Made by a program: the position numbers and the translations under genes. Below are positions 27,909 through 37,094 of a DNA stretch of 64,000 bases, one piece after another. A model generated the notes under the pieces. That model made no database searches. It was not told the DNA's origin and saw only the letters and a list, made by a program, of their open reading frames with translations. The stretch is taken from contig NZ_SNWG01000001.1 in assembly GCF_004362195.1 (NCBI RefSeq), positions 496,001-560,000 of the forward strand, in the 5' to 3' direction. How positions within the stretch are numbered: the stretch's first letter is position 1; each line of letters starts with the position of its first letter. The stretch is from Microbacterium sp. BK668. GTDB taxonomy: Bacteria > Actinomycetota > Actinomycetes > Actinomycetales > Microbacteriaceae.

Positions 27909-29137
27909 TCGGCCCCCGCGTACACGTCGGCGGCGGCCTCGACCCCGCCGCCGGCCGGCACCGCGACGCCGAACCGCGCGAGCACCGTCTCGAGGGCGGC
28001 CAGGGTGATGAGCACGGCGTCCTTGCGCGCGTTGTAGCCCATCGTGCCGATGCGCCATACGCGACCGTGGAGGGGGCCGAAGGACGTGCCGATCTCGATG
28101 CCGAAGTCGTCGAGGAGCGCCGTGCGCGCCGCATCCCCCGGCACCCCCGTCGGGATCTCGACGGCGACGACATTGTTCATCTTGTGCGCGACGTCGCCGA
28201 AGACCGCGAGGCCGAGTGCCTCCACGCCCGCGAGCATCGCGCGACCGGCGAGCCGGTGCCGCGCGATGACGGCCCGGCGGCCCTCGAGGAGGAGAAGGCG
28301 GGCGCACTCCCGCGCGCCGTAGAGCATCGATGTCGCCTCGGTGTGGTGGTTCAGGCGGCGCGGACCCCAGTAGTCGAGGATCATGCCGAGGTCGAAGTAG
28401 TTCGAGCGCACGAAGTCCGGCGCCGAGGGGTCGCCCGGCTCCCGGATCCCGGCCTCGATCCTCCGGCGCGACCGCACGACCTCCACGGCGCGCTCCGACA
28501 GCGTGATCGGCGCCGAGCCCGACGGGCCGCCGAGGCACTTCTGCAGCCCGGCGGTCGCGGCATCCAGTCCCCACTCGTCCGCCTCGAAGTCGTTGCCGCC
28601 GAGCGAGGCCGTCGCGTCGGTGTAGAACAGCACGCCGTGACGAGCGCAGATCGCCCCGATCTCGTCGAGCGGCTGATTCATCGTCGTCGACGTGTCGCCC
28701 TGGACGAGAGCGACCAGCGCCGGCCGGACGCGGATGATCGCCTCCTCGACCGCGGACGGCGGGAAGACCTGCCCCCACTCCGTCTCGATCGTGTGCACCT
28801 CCGCCATCGCCCGCTCCGCGATCTCGGCCAGGAGATGCCCGAACCGTCCGAAGACGGGCACGAGCACACGGTCGCCGGGACGGATGAGCGAGACGAGAGC
28901 CGCCTCTATCCCCGCGCGCGACGTGCCGTCGACGAGGAGCGTCGCGTCATTGCGCGTCGCGAAGACGCCGCGGTACAGCTCCTGCGTCTCGGCCATGGTC
29001 GCGGTCATGAAGGGGTCGTACTGTCCGACGAGCGGCGCCGACATCGCGGTGAGGACGCTCGGGTAGGCCGAGATCGGGCCCGGGCCCATGAGCAGGCGCG
29101 CGGGGGGCGAGATCGGGTCGGGGATGCTGTCGGTCAT
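27905..29137 (-). CDS. pucG: (S)-ureidoglycine--glyoxylate aminotransferase (PucG-like)
   Basis: A 410-residue class V PLP aminotransferase. The N-terminal LLMGPGPISAYPSVL and the PLP lysine region AGLQKCLGGPSG match alanine-glyoxylate/PucG enzymes. PucG transfers the amino group of ureidoglycine to glyoxylate, giving oxalurate and glycine. The gene lies directly before allC in the operon (4-base overlap) and after the amidase gene (4-base overlap), so its substrate would be made by AllC. An alanine-glyoxylate transaminase role is the main alternative. Confidence 0.88.
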   Translation of the reverse strand: MTDSIPDPISPPARLLMGPGPISAYPSVLTAMSAPLVGQYDPFMTATMAETQELYRGVFATRNDATLLVDGTSRAGIEAALVSLIRPGDRVLVPVFGRFGHLLAEIAERAMAEVHTIETEWGQVFPPSAVEEAIIRVRPALVALVQGDTSTTMNQPLDEIGAICARHGVLFYTDATASLGGNDFEADEWGLDAATAGLQKCLGGPSGSAPITLSERAVEVVRSRRRIEAGIREPGDPSAPDFVRSNYFDLGMILDYWGPRRLNHHTEATSMLYGARECARLLLLEGRRAVIARHRLAGRAMLAGVEALGLAVFGDVAHKMNNVVAVEIPTGVPGDAARTALLDDFGIEIGTSFGPLHGRVWRIGTMGYNARKDAVLITLAALETVLARFGVAVPAGGGVEAAADVYAGAE

Positions 29138-30741
29138 GAGAGCTCCGGAAGGGTGGGGTCGGCGACGATGCGCGCGAGGCGCCGCGCGAGACGGACGAGG
29201 GCGATGTCGGTGCCGGCGCGCGACACGAGGCACACGCCCACCGGCGCGGGACCGAGGCGGGAGGACACGCTCAGCAAGGGGACCGACAGCGCGGGCAGGC
29301 CGCCCACCGCCGCAGGCGTCGTCATGCGGAGGGTCGCCTGCCGCACGGCGTCCACGCGAGCGCCGTCGTGCGTGCGCAGCGGCGCCGGCCCGGGCACGGT
29401 GGGCATGACGAGCACGCCGTGCGCGACGAATGCGTGCAGCTGCTCGTGCAGCGGCTCCAGCGCGCGGCGGGCGGATGCCTCGGCCTCGGCGGTGACCGCG
29501 GACGCCGCCTCGAAGCGCGCCGCGACGGCCGGGCCGAGGGCGCTCGGGTGCGCCGTCACCCACTCGCCGTTGTTGCGCCACGCCTCGGCCCCCTGCACCG
29601 CGCGGAACGGCTCGTAGTAGTCGTCGAGATCGCCGATCGAGACGCGCGCGAGCACCGGCGGGTCGTCCGACGCCGCGAGCCGGGCGAGAAGCCGATCGAA
29701 CGCGCGCCGGGTGTCGGGCTCGGCCGCGGCGAGGACCTCCTCGGGCACGAGAAGGCGCCATGGCAGGTCGGCGTCGGACGCTCCGTAGACGCTCTCGGTC
29801 GACTCCGAGCCGTCATAGCTCAGGCACCACTCGGCGACCCGCTGCAGCGTCGCGCCGTCGCGCGTGAGCCACCCGACCGTGTCGAACGACTGCGCCAGGG
29901 GAAGCAGGCCCTGCCGGGGGACGAGTCCGTGGGTGGTGCGCAGGCCCCACAGTCCCTGATACGAGGCAGGCACGCGGATGGACCCGGCGGTGTCGGTGGC
30001 GAGGCCCACCTCTGCCTGGCCGGTCGCCACCGCGGACGCCGGTCCGTTCGACGAGCCGCCGGGGAGCGCGCCCGGCAGGGCGCCGTTGGGCGGGGTGCCG
30101 TAGTGCGCGTTGTCGCCGGCGATGCTGTACGCGAACTCGTCGGTGCGCGCGATGCCGCGCAGCGACGCGCCGCCGCGCAGCAGATCGCCGACCGCCGGGG
30201 CGGTCGTGGTCTCGGCTCGCGCCTCGGCGAGGAGCACCGGGTTGCCCGCGCCGATGCGGTAGCCCTTGATCGCGAAGAGGTCCTTCACAGCGACGGACAG
30301 ACCGGCCAGCGGCCCCTCCCATGCGCCCTGGTACAGCGGGTCGCCGACGGTCCGCCACACCGAGCGGTCGAGGGCCTGGGCGCGGGGGGTCACGTGGGCC
30401 GCGGAGATGAGCCAGCGACCGTCGAGACGCTGCCACACCTGAGTCTGAAGGCCCGTGCCGCCGCCGATGTAGCGCGAGACGGAGACGACGAGCGCGGCAT
30501 CCTCTCCGAGCGGCCGGTACTCGATCCGCTCGATCGTGCGCGGAGGCACCCCGCCTCGCACGCCGCGGAAGGCGCTGATCGCGTCGTGCCCCACGAGCAG
30601 GCCCGAGCCGTCCCCCCGCAGCGTCTCCGGCCCCGGCGCGAAGGCCGCGTCGAGCGCGTCGAGGTCGTTGGAGAGGATGGCGCGCTCGTACTCCTCGAAG
30701 GCCGTGAAGAGGTCGGCGGGGATCTCGGAGGGCTCAGTCAC
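29134..30741 (-). CDS. AtzH-like domain fused to an AtzE-type amidase
   Basis: A 535-residue fusion. Residues about 5-125 form an NTF2-like AtzH (DUF3225) domain (LFTAFEEYERAILSNDLDAL...GHDAISAFR). From about 135 an amidase-signature domain follows, with Lys in VAVKDLF, the cis Ser in PGGSSNG and the nucleophile Ser in DTAGSIRVPA. In cyanuric acid degraders AtzE hydrolyses 1-carboxybiuret with help from the separate AtzH. Here both are one chain inside an allantoin operon, between formamidase and PucG. Oxalurate, oxamate or a related ureide is a reasonable substrate guess, not proven. The GTG start overlaps the formamidase stop by 8 bases. Confidence 0.85.
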   Translation of the reverse strand: MTEPSEIPADLFTAFEEYERAILSNDLDALDAAFAPGPETLRGDGSGLLVGHDAISAFRGVRGGVPPRTIERIEYRPLGEDAALVVSVSRYIGGGTGLQTQVWQRLDGRWLISAAHVTPRAQALDRSVWRTVGDPLYQGAWEGPLAGLSVAVKDLFAIKGYRIGAGNPVLLAEARAETTTAPAVGDLLRGGASLRGIARTDEFAYSIAGDNAHYGTPPNGALPGALPGGSSNGPASAVATGQAEVGLATDTAGSIRVPASYQGLWGLRTTHGLVPRQGLLPLAQSFDTVGWLTRDGATLQRVAEWCLSYDGSESTESVYGASDADLPWRLLVPEEVLAAAEPDTRRAFDRLLARLAASDDPPVLARVSIGDLDDYYEPFRAVQGAEAWRNNGEWVTAHPSALGPAVAARFEAASAVTAEAEASARRALEPLHEQLHAFVAHGVLVMPTVPGPAPLRTHDGARVDAVRQATLRMTTPAAVGGLPALSVPLLSVSSRLGPAPVGVCLVSRAGTDIALVRLARRLARIVADPTLPELS

Positions 30742-31825
30742 GGTCCACTCCGGCGAAGTCCGCTTCGCGGATGCGCGCGTGGATGCCGCACACGACGTCG
30801 ACCACCTGCGAGATGTCGAAGTCGGTCGCGGCGCTGAGGTACGCGTAGGCGAGGTGCTCGTCCATGCCCCACCGCGCCGAGATGAGATCGATGGCGGCCC
30901 GGACGCACTTGCGCATCGCCTCGCCGAGATCGGGGTCCAGGCCGGTGGGCACGAGGTACTCGTCGGTGCGGACGAGAGGACCGACGACCTCACCGAACTG
31001 GGCGATCGCCTCGGGGCGCGGCACGACGTCGAACCGCAGGGTCGCGCGGAGGGACGCCTCGAGCGCCGTGAGGGCGACCTCGCCGTCGCCCTGTGCGAAG
31101 TGCGGATCGCCGACGTACGCGAGGGCGCCGGGCACCTGCACGGGGAGGAACAGCACCGACCCCTCGACGAGGAGCTTGATGTCGATGTTGCCGCCGTGGA
31201 GCCCCGGCGGCACCGAGTGCGGCCGTTCGGGCGAGGCGACCGCGACCCCCATCGTGCCGAGGAAGGGGGCGAGGGGGAACTCCACCACGCGCTCACCGCC
31301 GCGCCGCACGGGGAGCACCCCGACCAGGCCGGTGCCGCGCGCCTCCACGGGGGTGAACACGCTCACCGACCCCTCCCTGCGGGGCAGGACCCCGACGAGG
31401 GCGCCCTTGCCGTGACGGTTGGAGATGACCCCGTACGGCACGCGCGGCACGAGTCGCTCGACCGTGATCTTGAGGAGGTCGCCTGGCTCGGCGCCCTCGA
31501 CGAAGATCGGCCCGGTCACGATGTGCGGCCCGTCGGCGGCAGGGTCGCGGGAGAGCGAGGCGGCGATCATGACGGCGTCTTGGAGAACGGATGCCTCGTC
31601 CACACCGTGGCTCCCGAAGTACGCCAGCGGATCCTTCCCCTGGTCCTCGAGGATCCCCTCGTGGCTCACGGTGTCGATCGTGACGGTCTCACCCGCCGCG
31701 ATGCGAAGGACCGGGGCATCCACCGCGCATGGCAGGCGACCCCACAGAACGGTGTCGGGCGTGGTCGGCAGGTAGTGGTCGCCCGGCTGGTCGCCCCGTC
31801 CGGGCTGGAGGATCTCGAAGGTCAC
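30734..31825 (-). CDS. Acetamidase/formamidase family protein
   Basis: A 363-residue member of the FmdA/AmdA family, which hydrolyses formamide or short amides to ammonia and an acid. Family stretches include SHEGILEDQGKDP, TGPIFVEGAEPGDLLKI and GDPHFAQGDGEVALTALE. It is the second gene of the allantoin operon and overlaps allB by 4 bases. Its role in the pathway is not settled; release of ammonia from a small amide formed later in ureide breakdown is plausible. Confidence 0.9.
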   Translation of the reverse strand: MTFEILQPGRGDQPGDHYLPTTPDTVLWGRLPCAVDAPVLRIAAGETVTIDTVSHEGILEDQGKDPLAYFGSHGVDEASVLQDAVMIAASLSRDPAADGPHIVTGPIFVEGAEPGDLLKITVERLVPRVPYGVISNRHGKGALVGVLPRREGSVSVFTPVEARGTGLVGVLPVRRGGERVVEFPLAPFLGTMGVAVASPERPHSVPPGLHGGNIDIKLLVEGSVLFLPVQVPGALAYVGDPHFAQGDGEVALTALEASLRATLRFDVVPRPEAIAQFGEVVGPLVRTDEYLVPTGLDPDLGEAMRKCVRAAIDLISARWGMDEHLAYAYLSAATDFDISQVVDVVCGIHARIREADFAGVDRD

Positions 31826-33186
31826 GGCGCTCCTTCCGCGGCAACACGGGCCGAGGTTGCCACGATCTCACGTCCGTGGCGAGAGGTGACACCGACCCCG
31901 CGACGGTAGGCGAGCCTGCCGTGCACGTAGGTCGCCTCGACGAGCCCCTTCAGGGCCGCACCGTCCCACGGCGAGAGCTTGTTGCGGTACTCGAGTTCGG
32001 CCGCCCGGACGCGGAAGGATTCGTCCGGGAGGAAAACGGCCAGGTGCGCAGGCTCGCCCACCGCGATGCGCCCTCGTCCGCCGAGTCCTCCGATGCGCGC
32101 GGGACCCTCCGTCAGGAGCGGCAGGATGCGCTCGAGGGGGATGCCTCGCCGCCGCGCTTCGGTCCACACCGCCGGGAGCCCGGTCTGAAGCCCGGAGATC
32201 CCGCCCCACGCCAGGCCGAAGTCGCCGTTCCCCTGCTCTTTGAGCTCGCGCGTGGACGGCGAGTGGTCGCTCACGATGGCGTCGATCGTGCCGTCGAGCA
32301 CGCCGGCCCACAGGAGGTCCTGATTCGCCGCGTCTCGGATCGGCGGACAGCACTTGAAGGCGGCGGCGCCGTCGGGGACGTCCTCGGCCCGCAGCGTCAG
32401 GTAGTGCGGGCACGTCTCGACCGTGAGTCGCACGCCCTCCGCCCTGGCTGCCCGCACGGCGCCGAGCGCGGCGCCGTCGGACACGTGCACGATGTGCGCG
32501 CGCCCGCCCGTCGCGCGGGCGGCGTCGATCACGGCGCGGATCGCCGCCTCCTCGCTCGCCGGAGGGCGCGACGCGAGGAAGTCGGCGTAGCGGCGCCCGA
32601 GCGGCCCGGCATCGTGCAGGTGGGCGGGGTCCTCCGCGTGCACGATGAGCACGCTGTCCAGCGCCGCGATCTCGGCGAGCGCGTCGTACAGCTGAGCGGG
32701 CGTCAGATGCCCGAACTCGTCGATGCCGGACGGCGAGAGGAAGCACTTGAACCCCACGACGCCCGCCGCCGCGAGTTCGCCGAGCGCGCCGAGATTCTCG
32801 GGAACAGCACCGCCCCAGTACCCGACGTCGACGGCGAGCTTGCCCGCCGCGGCGGCGCGCTTGGCCGCCAGCGCAGCCGGCGTCGTGGTCACGGGCACCG
32901 AGTTGAGCGGCATGTCCAGGAGCGTCGTGACGCCCCCGGCCGCGGCGGCGGCCGTGCCCGTCGCGAACCCCTCCCACTCGGTGCGTCCGGGCTCGTCGAG
33001 GTGCACGTGGGAGTCGACCAGTCCGGGCAGCAGCACGGCCTCATCGGGCACGACGACCTCGGCGCCCTCGTCGAAGGGCTCGATCGCGGCGATGACGCCG
33101 TCGTCGATGCGCACCGTCGCGGGGCGCCACCCGCCGCTCAGGTGCACACGTCGCGCGGCGATCGCCGCGGGTCCGGACCCCGTCAT
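31822..33186 (-). CDS. allB: Allantoinase
   Basis: A 454-residue cyclic amidohydrolase that opens the allantoin ring to allantoate. The metal His pair is in DSHVHLDEPG (H60, H62), the carbamylated Lys in GFKCFLS (K147), and further ligands in VHAEDP and SDHSPS. The AllB type is supported by VSDHSPSTRE and by its neighbours. It is the first gene of a five-gene operon with overlapping genes to allC. The ATG is 6 bases from a TAGCGT box, so the mRNA should be leaderless. Confidence 0.93.
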   Translation of the reverse strand: MTGSGPAAIAARRVHLSGGWRPATVRIDDGVIAAIEPFDEGAEVVVPDEAVLLPGLVDSHVHLDEPGRTEWEGFATGTAAAAAGGVTTLLDMPLNSVPVTTTPAALAAKRAAAAGKLAVDVGYWGGAVPENLGALGELAAAGVVGFKCFLSPSGIDEFGHLTPAQLYDALAEIAALDSVLIVHAEDPAHLHDAGPLGRRYADFLASRPPASEEAAIRAVIDAARATGGRAHIVHVSDGAALGAVRAARAEGVRLTVETCPHYLTLRAEDVPDGAAAFKCCPPIRDAANQDLLWAGVLDGTIDAIVSDHSPSTRELKEQGNGDFGLAWGGISGLQTGLPAVWTEARRRGIPLERILPLLTEGPARIGGLGGRGRIAVGEPAHLAVFLPDESFRVRAAELEYRNKLSPWDGAALKGLVEATYVHGRLAYRRGVGVTSRHGREIVATSARVAAEGAP

Positions 33187-33192
33187 GCGTTC

Positions 33193-33215
33193 ACGCTAGC
33201 CGCGGACGATTTCCC
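33193..33215 (-). promoter_or_regulatory. Promoter of the allantoin operon with GGGAAA element
   Basis: On the minus strand GGGAAA (33215-33210) lies 11 bases upstream of TAGCGT (33198-33193), which is 6 bases before the allB ATG. GGTAACACC follows the same strand just upstream, resembling the xdhC promoter. Confidence 0.55.
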
Positions 33216-33337
33216 GGGTGTTACCGGCGATCGGCACGACCGCCCGCGCGAAGGGAGGACTCGTCGGGCTCGAGGCATCCTCCGCCCGCACCATCCCCTC
33301 CGCTCACGGGGCGGCGCGGCGCGCAGCCGTAATCAGC

Positions 33338-33360
33338 GGGAAACGACGGCCCGATAGCGT
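33338..33360 (+). promoter_or_regulatory. Promoter of the urate operon with GGGAAA element
   Basis: GGGAAA (33338-33343) lies 11 bases upstream of TAGCGT (33355-33360), which ends 6 bases before the uraD ATG. It faces the allB promoter in a 180-base divergent space. Confidence 0.55.
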
Positions 33361-33366
33361 GACGCC

Positions 33367-33888
33367 ATGGAGCTCTCGCAGTTCAACGACCTCGGGACGG
33401 CGCAGGCCGCGGAGGTCGTGCGCGTGTGGGCGGCGATCCCGGGATGGACGGATGCCGTCGTCGCGGGCCGCCCGTACTCCACCGTCGACGCGCTCGCCGC
33501 CTTCGCCGCCGGCGCCGCGCGACGGTGGACGCGCGACGACCTCGACGCCGCTCTCGCTCGTCATCCCCGGATCGGCGAGCAGCCCGCCGGGTCCGGCGAC
33601 GAGGCCGCCGCCTCCCGCGCCGAGCAGGCGGCCATGTCGACGGCGGCCGAGGAGGTGGCGCGCGCCATCGCCGAGGGCAACGCCGCGTACGAGGAGCGCT
33701 TCGGCCGCGTCTTCCTCATCCGCGCCGCGGGGCGCTCGCCCGAGGAGATCCTGGCCGAGCTGCGCCGCCGTCTGGCGGCGGACGACGAGAGCGAGGCATC
33801 CGAAGCGCTCGACCAGCTCGCGCAGATCGCCCTGCTGCGGCTGCGCTCGACGGTGACGGATGCCGCGCACGAGAGGAGCACGCCATGA
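33367..33888 (+). CDS. uraD: OHCU decarboxylase
   Basis: A 173-residue helical protein of the 2-oxo-4-hydroxy-4-carboxy-5-ureidoimidazoline decarboxylase family, which yields S-allantoin, the third step after urate oxidation. The catalytic His is in ARHPRIGE (H66), and EERFGRVFLIRAAGRS is the family motif. The ATG sits 6 bases after a -10 box. It leads a three-gene operon with HIU hydrolase and uricase, so all three urate-to-allantoin steps are co-expressed. Confidence 0.93.
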   Translation: MELSQFNDLGTAQAAEVVRVWAAIPGWTDAVVAGRPYSTVDALAAFAAGAARRWTRDDLDAALARHPRIGEQPAGSGDEAAASRAEQAAMSTAAEEVARAIAEGNAAYEERFGRVFLIRAAGRSPEEILAELRRRLAADDESEASEALDQLAQIALLRLRSTVTDAAHERSTP

Positions 33889-34247
33889 CCCATGTGACGA
33901 CCCACGTCCTCGACGCCGCCTCCGGGCTGCCGGCTGCCGGAATCGAGGTCGTGCTCGCCGAGGCATCCGGTGCCTCCGTCGTCGCCGAGACGCCCGGGGC
34001 CGTCGTGGCGCACGGCACGACCGACCGGGACGGGCGGCTCGCGCTCGGACCCGACGCGCTGTCGCCCGGGAACTACACCCTGACCTTCCTCACCGGCGAG
34101 TACTTCGCCGCGCGGGGCGTGGACACGTTCTACCCCTTCGTCACCGTGACCTTCATCGTCGCGGTCGCCGAGGACGGCACGAGCGCGCACTGCCACGTGC
34201 CGCTCCTGCTCAGTCCGTTCGCCTACTCGACCTATCGGGGGAGCTGA
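33885..34247 (+). CDS. uraH: 5-hydroxyisourate hydrolase
   Basis: A 120-residue transthyretin-like protein that hydrolyses 5-hydroxyisourate to OHCU. It has the N-terminal THVLDAASG, the central TDRDGRL and the C-terminal tetrapeptide YRGS, which distinguishes HIU hydrolases from transthyretin. The ATG overlaps the uraD stop by 4 bases and GAGAGGAG lies upstream. Confidence 0.95.
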   Translation: MTHVTTHVLDAASGLPAAGIEVVLAEASGASVVAETPGAVVAHGTTDRDGRLALGPDALSPGNYTLTFLTGEYFAARGVDTFYPFVTVTFIVAVAEDGTSAHCHVPLLLSPFAYSTYRGS

Positions 34248-34249
34248 TC

Positions 34250-35161
34250 ATGGTGTCCGTCAGCCTCGGAGCCAACAAGTACGGCAAGGCCGAGAACCGC
34301 GTCGTGCGGATCGTGCGCGACACCCCGCGGCACGAGATCGTCGATCTCAACGTCTCATCCCAGCTGCGCGGGGCGGCCCTCGCGGACTCGTATCTCACCG
34401 GCGACAACAGCAAGGTCGTCGCCACCGACACCCAGAAGAACACCGTCTTCGCATTCGCGAAAGAGCACGGCATCCACTCGCCGGAGGAGTTCCTCCTGCG
34501 GCTGTCACGCCACTTCACCGACGAGTTCGACTGGATCGAGGGCGGTCTGTGGCAGGCCGAGCAGTACGAGTGGGATCGGATCACCGTCGACGGACGGCCG
34601 CACGACCACTCGTTCGTCCGGTCGGGCCGGGGCACGCGTCTGGCCGTCGTGCAGGTCGTCGACCGCCGCGCCCACGTGCTCGGCGGCGTGAAGGACCTCG
34701 TCGTCCTGAAGTCGACGGGGAGCGAGTTCTCCGGATTCCCGCGCGACCGGCTGACGACCCTCGTCGAGACCGACGACCGCATCATGGCCACGTCCGTGAC
34801 GGCACGCTGGCGCTTCCTCCCCGACGCCGTCGAGGCCGGCATCGACTACAACGCGCTGTACACGGAGGTCTCCGGCATCCTGCTCGCGACCTTCGCGTCC
34901 GTGCACTCGCTCGCGCTTCAGCAGACGCTCTTCGCGATGGGGACCGCCGTGATCGAGGCGCGCTCCGAGCTCGCCGAGGTGCGCTTCGCGATGCCGAACA
35001 AGCACCACTTCGCCTACGACCTGTCGCCCTTCGGCCTGGATAACCCGAACGAGGTCTTCTACGCCGCCGACCGGCCGTACGGCCTCATCGAGGGCAGTGT
35101 CGTCCGGGACGGGGTCGCTCCGGCTCCGGAGGCCTGGACCGACCTCCCGGCCTTCGTCTGA
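34250..35161 (+). CDS. Urate oxidase (factor-independent uricase)
   Basis: A 303-residue cofactor-free uricase that oxidises urate to 5-hydroxyisourate. The catalytic Lys (K10, in LGANKYGK) and Thr (T59, in VVATDTQKNTV) are in place, as are the later FAMPNKHH and the substrate region SSQLRG. Length matches the family. The ATG is 2 bases after the uraH stop with GGGGGAG upstream. It closes the urate operon and is followed by a GC-rich stem-loop. Confidence 0.95.
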   Translation: MVSVSLGANKYGKAENRVVRIVRDTPRHEIVDLNVSSQLRGAALADSYLTGDNSKVVATDTQKNTVFAFAKEHGIHSPEEFLLRLSRHFTDEFDWIEGGLWQAEQYEWDRITVDGRPHDHSFVRSGRGTRLAVVQVVDRRAHVLGGVKDLVVLKSTGSEFSGFPRDRLTTLVETDDRIMATSVTARWRFLPDAVEAGIDYNALYTEVSGILLATFASVHSLALQQTLFAMGTAVIEARSELAEVRFAMPNKHHFAYDLSPFGLDNPNEVFYAADRPYGLIEGSVVRDGVAPAPEAWTDLPAFV

Positions 35162-35186
35162 GGGCGGCCGCCCGCTCCTCGACGTC

Positions 35187-35223
35187 GGCGGGGCCCGGAT
35201 TCTCCGGTCTCCGGGCTCCCGCC
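35187..35223. terminator. GC-rich stem-loop between convergent genes
   Basis: Arms 35187-35199 and 35210-35223 pair over 13 bases with one bulge and a 10-base loop, 25 bases after the uricase stop. It is a likely terminator of the urate operon. The rest of this gap holds nothing I recognise. Confidence 0.55.
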
Positions 35224-35356
35224 GCCCGTCTCCCCGGGGGGCGCGTGCGCACTGCCCCCGGTCTCCGCCCGTGTTCCGCAGGTCGCCGGATGCACGCCTC
35301 CCCCTCGTCCGGGAGACGCCTCGTCCGCGCGCTGTGCGAAGGCCGGGCTCGGTCTG

Positions 35357-36913
35357 TCAGCGCGCGTCCGGAGCCGGCCGGCCGGATCCCTCCTCGGGGA
35401 TCGCGTCGCCGGGGAACGCGGCATCCGCCTCGGCCTCGGCGCGGCGCTGCGCGTCGAGGACCTGCGTCGGGATCAGCCCCGTGCCCTCGGCCTCGGGGTG
35501 CACGAGGGCGGCGGCGGCCGGGCCGCGCACGGCGTCGTACGCGCCGAGGGCCGCATCGCCGGCTCGGGCGGCGCGCATCTCATCGCTGTTGAGCAGGAGG
35601 TTCAGCAGGATCGCCACGATCGCCCCCGCGCTGATGCCCGAGTCGAAGATCAGGGTGAACCACTGCGGGAACTGGTCGTAGATGGTCGGCGTCACCGTGG
35701 GCAGCAGCGCCACCCCCACCGAGATCGCGACGATCAGCACGTTCTTGTTGTTGAACCGGACCTTCGACAGGGTGCGGATGCCGGATGCCGCGACCATGCC
35801 GAACAGGGCGATCCCCGCCCCGCCGAGGACGGCGGAGGGGACGCCCTCGACGATCGCCGAGACCTTCGGGATGAGGCCGAGGACGACGAGGATGAGCCCT
35901 GCCGCGGTCGCGACGTAGCGCGATCGCACGCCCGTGAGCGACACCAGTCCGACGTTCTGGGCGAACGCGGTGTACGGGAAGGTGTTGAAGACGCCGCCGA
36001 TCACGGTGCCGAGCCCGTCCGCGCGGAGTCCGTCCGCGAGGCGACGGCGCGTCACGGGCTTCTCGACGATCTCCCCGACGGCGATCATGTCGCCGGTCGT
36101 CTCGGTCATGATGACGATCCCGACGATCACCATCGAGACGATCGAAGCCACCTGGAAGGTCGGCAGTCCGAAGTGGAAGGGCGTCACGAAGGCGAACCAG
36201 CCGGCGTCGCCGACGCCCGACCAGTCGACCATCCCGGGCACGAACACCGCCGCGATCGTGCCGATCGCGAGCCCGAGCAGCACGGAGACACGCTGCAGGG
36301 GCGGCGGGGCGAAGCGCTCGATGAGTACGATCACGAGGAGCGTGCCGGCGGCGAAGGCCACGTTGACCGGCGGGGCTCCTTCCGCCGAGCCGTCGACGAT
36401 CCATCCTGCGGCGACGCGCATCAGCGAAAGGCCGATGATCAGGATGACGGTGCCCGTCACGATCGGCGGGAAGAACCTCAGCAGCTGCGAGAAGAACGGC
36501 GCGGCGAGGATCATGAACACGCCGCAGGCGATCGTGGCGCCGAACACCGCCTGGATGCCCTCGCTCTGCCCGATCGCGATCATCGGCCCGACCGCCGCGA
36601 ACGTCACCCCCTGCATGAGCGGCAGCCGCACCCCGAACCGCCAGAAGCCCACGGACTGGATGATGGTCGCGATCCCCGCCACGAAGAGGTCGGCGCTGAT
36701 CAGGAACGCGAGGTCGCCCGCCGAGTACCCGAGTGCCCCGCCCACGATGAGCGGAACCGCCACGGCGCCGGCGTACATCGCGAGGACGTGCTGCAGGCCG
36801 AGCGGGAAGAGCCGGGCGAGCGGCGGGATCCCGTCGACCGTGTTCTCGCTGCGGCGCGCGGAACGCCGCTGCGCCTTCGTCTCGGCGCGTGACGCCCGTT
36901 CGGTCGTAGCCAT
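35357..36913 (-). CDS. NCS2 purine (xanthine/urate) permease
   Basis: A 518-residue NCS2 transporter with about 12-14 helices. Unlike the UraA-type protein at 6.1 kb it carries GLQHVLAMYAGAVAVPLIVGGAL and TETTGDMIAVGEIV with FNTFPYTAFAQNVGLV, the pattern of the xanthine/urate branch (PucJ/UacT-like). A basic N-terminus and a long C-terminal tail of about 70 residues face the cytoplasm. It lies 200 bases from uricase in the purine island, so urate or xanthine uptake is likely. AGGAG lies upstream of the ATG. Confidence 0.9.
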   Translation of the reverse strand: MATTERASRAETKAQRRSARRSENTVDGIPPLARLFPLGLQHVLAMYAGAVAVPLIVGGALGYSAGDLAFLISADLFVAGIATIIQSVGFWRFGVRLPLMQGVTFAAVGPMIAIGQSEGIQAVFGATIACGVFMILAAPFFSQLLRFFPPIVTGTVILIIGLSLMRVAAGWIVDGSAEGAPPVNVAFAAGTLLVIVLIERFAPPPLQRVSVLLGLAIGTIAAVFVPGMVDWSGVGDAGWFAFVTPFHFGLPTFQVASIVSMVIVGIVIMTETTGDMIAVGEIVEKPVTRRRLADGLRADGLGTVIGGVFNTFPYTAFAQNVGLVSLTGVRSRYVATAAGLILVVLGLIPKVSAIVEGVPSAVLGGAGIALFGMVAASGIRTLSKVRFNNKNVLIVAISVGVALLPTVTPTIYDQFPQWFTLIFDSGISAGAIVAILLNLLLNSDEMRAARAGDAALGAYDAVRGPAAAALVHPEAEGTGLIPTQVLDAQRRAEAEADAAFPGDAIPEEGSGRPAPDAR

Positions 36914-36968
36914 CTCGTGCTCCTGCCTGGATGCGCACGAGCGACCGTGCGCGCCGCTGCCTGTCGCG

Positions 36969-36974
36969 ACGCTA
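36969..36974 (-). promoter_or_regulatory. -10 box of the purine permease gene
   Basis: TAGCGT on the minus strand predicts a leader of about 49 bases with AGGAG. GGGAAA is not found 11 bases upstream; instead GTAAAACATCC lies about 50 bases farther up. Confidence 0.4.
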
Positions 36975-37094
36975 GAAGAGCCCGCGCCCCGGGCGCCAGG
37001 CCTTCGACGCGACTGTCGCGGATGTTTTACATGCCGACACGAACCCGCAATGCGCCGGCGGCACCGCGGCGGGGAGGGGGTGGGCCGGGCGGCG

